The position numbers were made by a program, and so were the translations under genes. The notes beneath the pieces were generated by a model. That model was not told the DNA's origin. It made no database searches and worked only from the letters and a program-made list of their open reading frames with translations. From Verrucomicrobiota bacterium (GTDB taxonomy: Bacteria > Verrucomicrobiota > Verrucomicrobiia > Opitutales > UBA953): a DNA stretch of 7,188 nt. This document shows positions 1-6,534 of this stretch, one piece after another (positions within the stretch are counted from its first letter, which is position 1; the number at the start of each line of letters is the position of its first letter). The stretch covers positions 1 through 7,188 of the forward strand of contig RGES01000069.1 of the NCBI GenBank assembly GCA_009917805.1, given 5' to 3'.

Positions 1-1185
1 CTGCACGTCGAACGTACGCTGAAGTTCCTGCTCTGGTCACGCGGCGGTTCCGAAATCCTGCTCTGCGGACCCGAGGCCGACCACCTCGCCTCGAGGCTGC
101 AAGCCGACTACGCCCCGGCCGGCTGCCGCGCCTTCGACGCCGACTTCTTCCGTAAGGTCTTCGAACGCCCGCTTTCTTTCCGTACGGTCAAGGCGGACGA
201 ACTGCCCGTTGCCTCCGCCTCGCATCTCCCCCTTGGACGTAACCTCGATGGTTGCCGCATCGGCTTCGACCTCGGCGGCTCGGACCGCAAATGCGCCGCG
301 CTCATCGACGGCAAGGTGGTCTTTTCCGAAGAGGTGAAATGGGATCCCTATTTCCAATCTGATCCGGCCTACCACCTGGCAGGCATTCGCCACTCCTTGG
401 ACATCGCCGCAAGCCATCTGCCTCGCGTGGACGCCATCGGCGGGTCCTCCGCCGGCGTCTACGTGAACAACAAGGTCCGCGTGGCGTCCCTCTTCCGAGG
501 CGTCGCCGATCCCGCGATCTTCGATTCGCAGGTGCGTGACATCTTCCTGGACCTGGCGAAATCCTACGGCGTGCCGTTCGAAGTCCTCAATGACGGCGAT
601 GTCACCGCCCTGGCCGGCTCGATGTCCCTCGGACGCAACGCCGTCCTCGGCGTCGCGATGGGCACGAGCGTGGCCGCGGGTTACGTCGACCAAGGCGGCA
701 ACCTGACCAACTGGCTCAGCGAGCTGGCCTTCGTGCCGGTGGACTACCGACAGGACGGGCCCGCGGACGAATGGTCGGGCGATCGCGGCTGCGCGGTGCA
801 GTATTTCAGCCAACAAGGCGTAGGGCGCCTGCTGCCGCTGGCCGGCATCCGCCTACCCGCCTCCATGCGCCTGCCGGAACAGCTCGAGGAACTCCAGAAA
901 CTCCAGCTGGCCGGAGACCCCCGCGCCGCCCAGGTCTACGAAGCCATCGGCATCGCCTTCGGTTACGCGATCGCCCACTTCGCCAGCTTCTATGAGCTGG
1001 GCTGCCTGCTGATCATGGGCCGAGTGACTTCGGGTCAGGGAGGCACGCTCATCATCGAACAGGCCCGCGCCGTCCTTCGGGATGAATTCCCTGAACTTCG
1101 CATCGACCTCGTCGTGCCAGGCGAGAAAGATAAGCGCCACGGCCAGGCCATCGCGGCCGCCTCCCTCCCCGCCCTCCGCCGATGA
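1..1185 (+). CDS. ROK-family sugar kinase-like protein, 5' partial
   Basis: The frame is open from base 1, so the true start lies outside the window; 394 residues are visible. An ATG at 316 would cut off the nucleotide-binding loop and is not the start. Visible residues 1-80 form a separate N-terminal domain (contains LKFLLWSRGG and a CRAFDADFF stretch) that does not look like the winged helix of ROK repressors. The ROK fold follows: phosphate loop GFDLGGSDRK at 88-97, the putative catalytic Asp in LNDGD (N197-D198), and a second phosphate loop at GTS 221-223. The usual ExGH sugar motif reads E241-L-A-F244, and the CxCGxxGCxE zinc site is reduced to one Cys (C264). I recall similar ROK proteins of about 430 residues with this N-terminal domain in diverse bacteria. 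Substrate is unknown; an amino sugar is suggested by the PIG-L deacetylase overlapping its stop by ATGA. A sugar-sensing role without catalysis remains possible. Confidence 0.85.
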   Translation: MHVERTLKFLLWSRGGSEILLCGPEADHLASRLQADYAPAGCRAFDADFFRKVFERPLSFRTVKADELPVASASHLPLGRNLDGCRIGFDLGGSDRKCAALIDGKVVFSEEVKWDPYFQSDPAYHLAGIRHSLDIAASHLPRVDAIGGSSAGVYVNNKVRVASLFRGVADPAIFDSQVRDIFLDLAKSYGVPFEVLNDGDVTALAGSMSLGRNAVLGVAMGTSVAAGYVDQGGNLTNWLSELAFVPVDYRQDGPADEWSGDRGCAVQYFSQQGVGRLLPLAGIRLPASMRLPEQLEELQKLQLAGDPRAAQVYEAIGIAFGYAIAHFASFYELGCLLIMGRVTSGQGGTLIIEQARAVLRDEFPELRIDLVVPGEKDKRHGQAIAAASLPALRR

Positions 1186-2030
1186 TCCCTCTCAATCCGC
1201 TCGCCCGGCTCGTGATCCCTGACGGCAAGACCGGGCCGGAAGCCATCCGTCGCACCACCCACCTTGGCATCGGAGCCCACCAGGACGACCTCGAGTTCAT
1301 GGCCTTCCACGGGATCCTCACCTGCTACGACCGCGACGACCGCTGGTTCGGCGGCGTGACCATCACCGACGGCCGAGGCTCCTCCCGCGCCGGGAAATTC
1401 AAGGATTGGACCGACGACCAGATCGCCGCCGAACGTATCCGCGAACAGGAGGCCGCCGCCGTCATCGGACAATATTCCTTCATCGCCCAGCTCGGCTTCG
1501 GCAGCGCCGCCGTCCGCGACGCCAAGCAAACCGCGGTCCGCGACGACCTTCGGCGCATCCTCGAAGCCGCCCGCCCCGAGGTCGTCTACCTGCATAACCT
1601 CGCCGACAAGCACGACACCCACGTAGGCTGCGCGCTCCGCTGCATCGAAGCCATGCGTCAGCTGCCCAAGGCCGACCGCCCGCAGAAGGTCTACGGCTGC
1701 GAAGTGTGGCGCGACCTCGACTGGCTCGTCGACAGCGAGAAGACCGCGATGCCGATCTCGGGGCGCCCGGAACTCGCCCGCGCCCTGAACGAGGTCTTCG
1801 CCACCCAGATCGCCGGCGGCAAGCGCTACGACCTCGCGGTCCTCGGCCGCCGCACGGCCAACGCCACCTTCAGCAACGCCCATTCGACCGACCAGGAAAC
1901 CGCCATGCAGTGGGCCATGGACCTGACCCCGCTCATCCAGGACGAGACCCTCGACCCGCTCGCCTACACGGTCGGCTTCATCGAACGGCTGAAGGACGAC
2001 GTCGCCTCCCGCATCCGCAAATCCCTCTGA
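1182..2030 (+). CDS. PIG-L/LmbE family zinc-dependent deacetylase
   Basis: This 282-residue protein matches the PIG-L family, which removes N-acetyl groups from GlcNAc-type sugars (GlcNAc-PI, mycothiol and bacillithiol precursors, GlcNAc itself) using one zinc ion. The signature is GAHQDDLEF: H33, D35-D36 and E38, with Gln replacing the usual Pro of AHPDD. R85 and E88 sit in the conserved helix (RxxE then AA). The third zinc ligand should be H147 in HDTHVG (144-149), equivalent to HPDH. No signal peptide or membrane segment is visible, so it is probably cytosolic. The ATG at 1182 overlaps the stop of the ROK gene (ATGA), and there is no Shine-Dalgarno sequence, so translation is probably coupled. 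With a ROK kinase before it and HexNAc kinase, nucleotidyltransferase and epimerase genes after it, an N-acetylhexosamine or its phosphate is a likely substrate. That is inference; the family is too broad to name a substrate. Confidence 0.93.
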   Translation: MIPLNPLARLVIPDGKTGPEAIRRTTHLGIGAHQDDLEFMAFHGILTCYDRDDRWFGGVTITDGRGSSRAGKFKDWTDDQIAAERIREQEAAAVIGQYSFIAQLGFGSAAVRDAKQTAVRDDLRRILEAARPEVVYLHNLADKHDTHVGCALRCIEAMRQLPKADRPQKVYGCEVWRDLDWLVDSEKTAMPISGRPELARALNEVFATQIAGGKRYDLAVLGRRTANATFSNAHSTDQETAMQWAMDLTPLIQDETLDPLAYTVGFIERLKDDVASRIRKSL

Positions 2031-2031
2031 C

Positions 2032-2814
2032 ATGAAGCCCACCCTCCTCGTCCTCGCCGCCGGCATGGGCAGCCGCTACGGCGGCCTGAAGCAGATCGAC
2101 CCGATGGGACCTTCCGGGGAGACCATCCTCGATTACTCGGTCTTCGACGCCCTTCGCGCCGGTTTCGGCAAGGTGGTCTTCATCATCCGACCGGACTTCG
2201 AAGGCACCACCCACGCCATCCTCTGCGCCCGCGATGCCGTCCATACGCCTTTCGCGGTGATCAACGCCGACGACTTCTACGGACGCGACTCCTATGCGAC
2301 GTTGGGACGCTACCTTACGGCCCTTTCCAACGAGTCCAGCGCTTACGCGATGGTCGGCTTCACGCTCAAGAATACCCTCTCCGAACACGGCACCGTCGCC
2401 CGCGGCGTCTGCCAGACCGACGCGACCGGCAAGCTCACCGACATCCAGGAACTGACGAAGATCGCCAAGCTGCCGAAAGGCGCCGAGCACCGCGGCGAAG
2501 ACGGCCACGTCGTTGCGCTCACGGGCGAAGAACCGGTCTCGATGAATATGTGGGGCTTCACCCCGGCCATCTTCCCGCAGCTCGAAGCCGACTTCCGCAC
2601 CTTCTTGACGGCGAAGGGTACGGAAATGAAGAGCGAGTCCTACATCCCGATGTCCGTGGGCACCCTCATCCGTTCCGGCCAGGCCACCTGTCAGGTACTG
2701 CGTTCCGACTCCGCGTGGTTCGGCGTGACGTACCGCGAAGACAAGCCCGTCGTGCAGGCCAGCATCGCCCAGCAGGTCGGCTCGGGCGCCTACCCTCCTT
2801 CCCTCTGGTCCTAA
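2032..2814 (+). CDS. Sugar-1-phosphate nucleotidyltransferase, apparently internally shortened
   Basis: Rossmann-like NTP transferase, which joins a sugar 1-phosphate to an NTP giving NDP-sugar and pyrophosphate. The N-terminal loop is LAAGMGSRYGGLKQ (G11, G13, R15, K20). The metal-binding Asp lies in INADDFYG (77-84). Downstream family blocks are present: GTVARG, EEPVSMNMWGFTP and SAWFGVTY near the C-terminus. The protein has 260 residues, whereas relatives I recall from Bacteroides and Akkermansia have about 300. The shortfall is in one place: RPDFE (53-57) runs straight into GTTHAILCARD (58-68). In relatives these blocks are separated by some 40-45 residues carrying a strand, a base-contacting Gln region and a KPWG element. 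Either the enzyme has a natural compact deletion or the assembly lost about 130 nt in frame. The start ATG lies 1 nt after the deacetylase stop, and the kinase gene follows after 2 nt. The likely product is UDP-HexNAc from the HexNAc-1-P made by the next gene; nucleotide specificity is not readable. Confidence 0.9.
   Translation: MKPTLLVLAAGMGSRYGGLKQIDPMGPSGETILDYSVFDALRAGFGKVVFIIRPDFEGTTHAILCARDAVHTPFAVINADDFYGRDSYATLGRYLTALSNESSAYAMVGFTLKNTLSEHGTVARGVCQTDATGKLTDIQELTKIAKLPKGAEHRGEDGHVVALTGEEPVSMNMWGFTPAIFPQLEADFRTFLTAKGTEMKSESYIPMSVGTLIRSGQATCQVLRSDSAWFGVTYREDKPVVQASIAQQVGSGAYPPSLWS
2197..2205 (+). other. Apparent in-frame deletion junction in the nucleotidyltransferase
   Basis: Codons F56, E57 and G58 join two conserved family blocks that are normally far apart. 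The bases on both sides are in frame and of the same composition as the rest of the gene. I see no stop codon, frameshift or obvious direct repeat at the junction. The missing length is judged from remembered homologues, so it is approximate. Confidence 0.55.
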
Positions 2815-2816
2815 GC

Positions 2817-3926
2817 ATGCACTCCGCCGCAGGACATGACGCCGTCGCGATCGCCCGGGAATTCTCCCTCTCCGGCGAAGTCGTTGCGGCTACCCCCTAC
2901 GGCAGCGGGCATATCAACGACACCTACAAGGTGGACGTGAAAGCGGCAGGCGGCCCGATCCGCTTCGTGCTGCAACGCATCAACCACCACGTCTTCCGTC
3001 GCCCCGACGAACTGATGGCCAACGTCGAACGCGTCTGCGCCCATGCTTACGCCAAGCTGCAGCACGCCGGCACCCCTGACGCCGATCGCCGCACGCTCCG
3101 GCTCATCCCGACCAAATCCGGCCGGGCCTGGCACATCGATGCGGCCGGCAATCGCTGGCGCTGCTACCATTTCATCGAAGGCGCGACCGGACATGACGTC
3201 GTCCGCTCGCCGGAACAGGCCTACGCCGCCGCCCAGTCGTTCGGCGCCTTCCAATCCCTGCTCGCCGACCTTCCCGGCGGCCGTCTGCACGAGACGATCC
3301 CCGACTTCCATCACACGCCTTCCCGTTTCGCCCGCTTCCAGCAGGCGTTGGCAGAGGACGCCCACGGCCGGGCCGCGTTGGCCGTACCAGAAATCGCCTT
3401 CGCCCTGGCCCGCGCCCATGAGGTCGGCGTCGTCGTCGATGCCCTCCGCGACGGCACCCTGCCCGAACGCGTCACGCACAACGACACCAAGCTGAACAAC
3501 GTCCTCCTCGACGACATCACCCAGGAAGGCATCTGCGTGATCGACCTCGATACGGTCATGCCGGGTTCCGTGCTATATGACTTCGGCGACCTCGTGCGCA
3601 CCTCGACTTCTCCCGCGGCCGAAGACGAGACGGACCTCTCCAAGGTCCGTATGCAGTTCCCGATGTTCGAGGCCCTCGTGAAAGGCTACCTCGCGTCCGC
3701 GGGCGGCTTCCTCACGCCGAAGGAAAAGGAACTCCTGCCGTTCGCCGGCAAGCTGATCACCTTCGAGATCGGCCTGCGCTTCCTGACCGATTGGCTCGAA
3801 GGCGACACCTACTTCAAGATCAGGCGCCCGACGCACAACCTCGACCGTGCCCGGACGCAGTTCAAGCTGGTCGAATCCATCGAAGCCCAACTGCCCGCCA
3901 TGCAGGCGTTGGTCGCACGTCCATGA
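2817..3926 (+). CDS. nahK: NahK-type N-acetylhexosamine 1-kinase (APH-fold phosphotransferase)
   Basis: 369 residues, close to the family's usual length. NahK enzymes phosphorylate the anomeric OH of GlcNAc or GalNAc with ATP, giving HexNAc-1-phosphate; old annotations call them 'mucin desulfatase'. The APH-like kinase fold is visible: a Gly-rich loop GSGHINDTY (29-37), strand RFVLQRIN with the family-typical Gln-Arg, catalytic loop THNDTKLNN (220-228, D223 as base) and metal-binding IDLDTVMPG (242-250, D243 and D245). The C-terminal helical part carries FLTDWLEGDTYFKI, also typical of this group. The ATG at 2817 is chosen because it follows the nucleotidyltransferase stop by 2 nt and the family's N-terminus begins there. 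The frame stays open back to 2550, but that stretch is the overlapped upstream gene. Its stop overlaps the epimerase start (ATGA). Relatives acting on other sugars exist, so HexNAc specificity is an inference strengthened by the WbpP-like neighbour. Confidence 0.88.
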   Translation: MHSAAGHDAVAIAREFSLSGEVVAATPYGSGHINDTYKVDVKAAGGPIRFVLQRINHHVFRRPDELMANVERVCAHAYAKLQHAGTPDADRRTLRLIPTKSGRAWHIDAAGNRWRCYHFIEGATGHDVVRSPEQAYAAAQSFGAFQSLLADLPGGRLHETIPDFHHTPSRFARFQQALAEDAHGRAALAVPEIAFALARAHEVGVVVDALRDGTLPERVTHNDTKLNNVLLDDITQEGICVIDLDTVMPGSVLYDFGDLVRTSTSPAAEDETDLSKVRMQFPMFEALVKGYLASAGGFLTPKEKELLPFAGKLITFEIGLRFLTDWLEGDTYFKIRRPTHNLDRARTQFKLVESIEAQLPAMQALVARP

Positions 3927-4849
3927 GCCATCGCATCCTCATCACCGGCGGCGCCGGCTTCATCGGCTCCCATCTCGCCCGCCGGTTCGCCGACCAGCAC
4001 GAGGTCACCGTGCTGGATGACCTGCGCAGCGGCTACGCCCGCAACCTCGAAGGCGTCCGATGCCGCTTCCTCCATGGGTCGATCCTCGACGCCGGCGCCC
4101 TCCGGCAGGCCGCCGAAGGAACCGAAGAAATCTATCACCTGGCCGCGATGATCTCCGTGCCGGAATCCGTCGCGAAGCCCGCCGAGTGCGCCGAACTCAA
4201 CACCGAAGGTACGCGACGCGTGCTGGACGCCGCGCTGACCGCCGGTACCCGCAAGGTCGTCCTGGCTTCTTCCGCCGCCATCTACGGCGACAACCCGACG
4301 GTACCGAAACTCGAGTCGATGCCGCCCGAGCCGAAGTCTCCCTACGCCGAGACCAAGCTGGCCGGCGAGCGACTGCTCGAACAGTACCGGATCTCCCACG
4401 GACTCGGCACCACGAGCCTACGCTTCTTCAACGTCTTCGGACCCCGCCAGGATCCACGTTCCGCCTACGCCGCCGCGGTCCCGATCTTCATCGCGAAGGC
4501 CTTGCGCGACGAACCCATCGGCATCCATGGCGACGGCGGGCAGACGCGGGACTTCATCCACGTCACGGACATCGTCGGCGCCCTCGCCTACGCGGGGGCC
4601 TCGGCCGACATGGCCGGGACCTACAACGTCGGCTACGGCCGAAGCCAATCGATCCTCGCCCTGGCCCAGGAGATCATCCGTCTCACCGGCTCCAAGTCGG
4701 CGATCGAACACCTCCCGCCCCGAGCAGGCGACGTCCGGCACTCGCTCGCTTCGACCGAACGCCTGCTGACGGCCGGCTGGAAGCCCCAATCTTCCGTCAG
4801 CGCCGGATTGGCTGAGACCGTCGAATACTTCCGCCGACTCAAGGCGTGA
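3923..4849 (+). CDS. NAD-dependent nucleotide-sugar 4-epimerase, WbpP/UDP-GlcNAc type
   Basis: 308-residue extended short-chain dehydrogenase. The NAD loop is TGGAGFIG (8-15), with D32 at the end of strand 2 placed to bind the adenosine ribose. The catalytic triad is S117 in ASSAAIYGD plus Y141 and K145 in YAETK. The substrate-side motif RFFNVFGPRQDP (167-178) followed by SAYAAAVP (180-187) and the late GDVRHSL block match, from memory, the Pseudomonas WbpP type, which interconverts UDP-GlcNAc and UDP-GalNAc better than the non-acetylated pair. The ATG at 3923 overlaps the kinase stop; the in-frame opening to 3791 is antecedent kinase sequence in another frame and is not used. As last gene of the run it would supply UDP-GalNAc or return GalNAc-derived sugar to the UDP-GlcNAc pool. 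Other GalE-like activities (UDP-Glc/Gal) cannot be excluded. Its last 11 bp overlap the 3' end of the opposing gene. Confidence 0.92.
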   Translation: MSHRILITGGAGFIGSHLARRFADQHEVTVLDDLRSGYARNLEGVRCRFLHGSILDAGALRQAAEGTEEIYHLAAMISVPESVAKPAECAELNTEGTRRVLDAALTAGTRKVVLASSAAIYGDNPTVPKLESMPPEPKSPYAETKLAGERLLEQYRISHGLGTTSLRFFNVFGPRQDPRSAYAAAVPIFIAKALRDEPIGIHGDGGQTRDFIHVTDIVGALAYAGASADMAGTYNVGYGRSQSILALAQEIIRLTGSKSAIEHLPPRAGDVRHSLASTERLLTAGWKPQSSVSAGLAETVEYFRRLKA

Positions 4850-5696
4850 CGACCAACGTCGTGCGCAGGAGTTCTTCCTGACCGTCGTTGAGGTTCAGCC
4901 AAAGGTCATAGGTCCCCGGAGGAGGCAGGCGAAGCCGGAAGGACAAGGTCGGATTCGGCGCATATTCGCCGCCTTCGAGCGTTGGATGCATATGCGCGTA
5001 GCCAGCGGACGGCTTGTCGGCCGAGAAGACCACGGCATGGCCGAGAGAGCCCATGATAGGCAGCAGCTTGAGGGCCTTGCCCTCCGGACCGGACAGTTTA
5101 ACGCGCAGCGTGGCCGAGGCGCCGGATTTGAGCGTCGAAGCGTCCACGGAGACGAGGGCGTTACGCATCGGCGCCACGAAGGCGTCTAACGCCGCCGAGA
5201 CGGCTTTCGTCTCGGCCTGCGCCAGCATGACGCGCGAAGTGCGAGCATCGGCGAAATCGACGTAGGCTTCGAGATCGTGCCCGCGGAGCACCTCCGGCAC
5301 GTCGAATCGCCAGGAACCATCCTGGGCCGGCGTCGGATGCAGGTGAGCATAGGCGCGGACTCCGCGTGACTGACGAAGATGCAGGTGGACCTTGCGCGTA
5401 TGGGAGACGGCCACCTCATGGTCATAATAAGGACGACCATCTTCCTTGGTCAGGCGGAGTTCGCCCTTGGTGCCGTCCGCCGAAAGTTCGACCTTCAGTT
5501 CGACCGGGAACTGCAACGCCTTCGGCGAATAGAAGTTGGCCTCCTCGTTAAGGCCGCAGAACTCGACCCCGTCGACGACGACCGGCTGGTGATCGTTATG
5601 CAGGAACGCGCACTGGGTGTCCGGCAGGGAACGCAGGCCGTAGTAACCCGCTGACGCCAGCAGGGTGATGACCAAGGTCTGACGGAGCGGCGTCAT
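4839..5696 (-). CDS. Membrane-anchored or secreted protein with two HxHP repeats, possibly metal-binding
   Basis: 285 residues; I cannot assign a named family. Residues 7-21 form a hydrophobic segment after M-T-P-L-R, either an uncleaved anchor or a signal peptide, so the rest is likely periplasmic. Next comes a Cys/His cluster C29, H33, H36, C47. Two beta-rich repeats follow, each with Y-A-H-x-H-P-T: YAHLHPT at 116-122 and YAHMHPT at 233-239. Each repeat is preceded by a His-bearing strand (H99, H104, H106 in the first, H220 in the second) and followed by an immunoglobulin-like strand pattern (SWRFDVPEVLRG; FRLRLPPPGTYDLWLNL). The His pattern suggests copper or another soft metal, and the SCO gene just upstream supports this, but neither is proof. 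The ATG overlaps the SCO stop (ATGA) and has a purine-rich GAAGG 4 nt upstream. Last gene of the minus run; its stop lies inside the epimerase gene's end. Confidence 0.85.
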   Translation of the reverse strand: MTPLRQTLVITLLASAGYYGLRSLPDTQCAFLHNDHQPVVVDGVEFCGLNEEANFYSPKALQFPVELKVELSADGTKGELRLTKEDGRPYYDHEVAVSHTRKVHLHLRQSRGVRAYAHLHPTPAQDGSWRFDVPEVLRGHDLEAYVDFADARTSRVMLAQAETKAVSAALDAFVAPMRNALVSVDASTLKSGASATLRVKLSGPEGKALKLLPIMGSLGHAVVFSADKPSAGYAHMHPTLEGGEYAPNPTLSFRLRLPPPGTYDLWLNLNDGQEELLRTTLVVTP

Positions 5697-6532
5697 CGGG
5701 CCTTCGTTCCGGCCGTGCCGGAAAGCTTGAGCAACCGTTCGGCGATGGCTTCGGCGTCGAAAGAAGGGCCTTCGCTCCGGTAAGCGATGCGACCTTCGGG
5801 ACTGATCACGAGCAGCGCGGCGTTATGGACGATGGTCCCGTCGTCACGGAGCGTCTGGATGCCGTAATGGCGCATCAGGTCCTTGATCTGTCCGGCATCC
5901 CCCGTGAGGAAACGATGACGGGCATGGTCGATGCCGTAGCCATCGGCATAGGTCCGCAGGACGCCGGGGGTGTCCGTCTCGGGGTCGAAGGTGATGGTCA
6001 GCAGGCGGACGTCGGCGGCGCCAGGCGTCTTCGCCAGCACGTCGCCGAGCTGCTTCATGCAAGCGGAGGAAGCCGGGCACATGCGAGCCGAACGGCAGCT
6101 GGTGAAGATGAAGTTCAGGGCGAGCGGGTGGCCGAGGAAATCCTTCTTCATCACCAGACGGCCATCCTGGTCCCAGAGCGCCATGTTCGGCATGAGCTCA
6201 TTGGGCATGCGGGTCACCATGCGGCCTTTGTCGGCGGTCTCGCGCCGGAGCGCGTCCGTCACTTCGGCGACCTGACGCAGCTCCTCGGCGTCGGCCGAGA
6301 CGACGCCGCGGGCCTGGGTCTCCTGACCTTCGGCGACGGCCTCATAACGGACCGTCCGGCCGACCCAACCGACCTTGCGGTCGCCCTCGGAGAAGCGGCG
6401 GAGCCAGACCCCCTCGCCCTTGGCCGGGACGACCTTCGCCCATCCGTCGGCGGCGACGGAGGCGACGCGACCCGTCTCCGTGGCGGCGGAGAGGCGGATG
6501 CAGCAAACAAGGAGCGCGAGGAGGCGAAACAT
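5693..6532 (-). CDS. SCO1/SenC/PrrC-type thioredoxin-fold protein, exported
   Basis: 279 residues. SCO proteins carry copper to the CuA site of cytochrome oxidase or act as thiol reductants outside the cytoplasmic membrane. Residues 1-17 form a hydrophobic signal peptide (FRLLALLV then CC at 10-11, possible cleavage after LSA). Residues 20-80 form an extra small beta-rich domain of unknown type, and 83-100 a short charged helix. The SCO domain begins near 108: strand LNFIFTSC, the Cys pair C146 and C152 in a CX5CP arrangement (C-RSARM-C-P), FDPETDTPGVL (182-192), and the distal metal-binding His H236 before LLVISPEGR. The usual spacing is CX3C; CX5CP is a known variant in some SCO-like proteins, as I recall. 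C158 adds a third Cys. The start at 6532 is chosen because it directly precedes the signal peptide and follows the phosphatase stop by 2 nt; the longer opening to 6730 overlaps that gene. An AAGGA lies 12 nt upstream. Confidence 0.9.
   Translation of the reverse strand: MFRLLALLVCCIRLSAATETGRVASVAADGWAKVVPAKGEGVWLRRFSEGDRKVGWVGRTVRYEAVAEGQETQARGVVSADAEELRQVAEVTDALRRETADKGRMVTRMPNELMPNMALWDQDGRLVMKKDFLGHPLALNFIFTSCRSARMCPASSACMKQLGDVLAKTPGAADVRLLTITFDPETDTPGVLRTYADGYGIDHARHRFLTGDAGQIKDLMRHYGIQTLRDDGTIVHNAALLVISPEGRIAYRSEGPSFDAEAIAERLLKLSGTAGTKAR
5701..5705 (-). promoter_or_regulatory. Shine-Dalgarno-like site for the HxHP protein
   Basis: Reading the minus strand, GAAGG stands 4 nt before the ATG at 5696, inside the last codons of the SCO gene. 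It supports the overlapping ATGA start over later in-frame starts. The match to the consensus is partial. Confidence 0.4.
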
Positions 6533-6534
6533 GG

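Noticed and set aside
1..240. Winged-helix DNA-binding domain of a ROK repressor
   Set aside because: The visible N-terminal residues lack a helix-turn-helix pattern and look like a mixed alpha/beta domain instead.
37..816. 259-codon minus-strand open frame over the ROK gene
   Set aside because: Mirror of the ROK coding frame; no domain, and the ROK reading is continuous and motif-bearing.
1035..2066. 343-codon open frame on the minus strand across the deacetylase gene
   Set aside because: It is opposite a gene with clear zinc-ligand motifs. Its translation is rich in Gly, Ala, Val and Asp with no family motif, as expected for the antisense of GC-biased coding DNA.
2550..2816. N-terminal extension of the NahK-type kinase to an upstream ATG
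   Set aside because: It lies wholly within the nucleotidyltransferase's conserved C-terminal part in another frame; the extra residues are Arg/Pro-rich and unlike the family.
4849..4862. Small inverted repeat ACGAC-caac-GTCGT just after the epimerase stop
   Set aside because: Only 5 bp of stem, no following T-tract, and it lies in coding sequence of the opposing gene; too weak to call a terminator.
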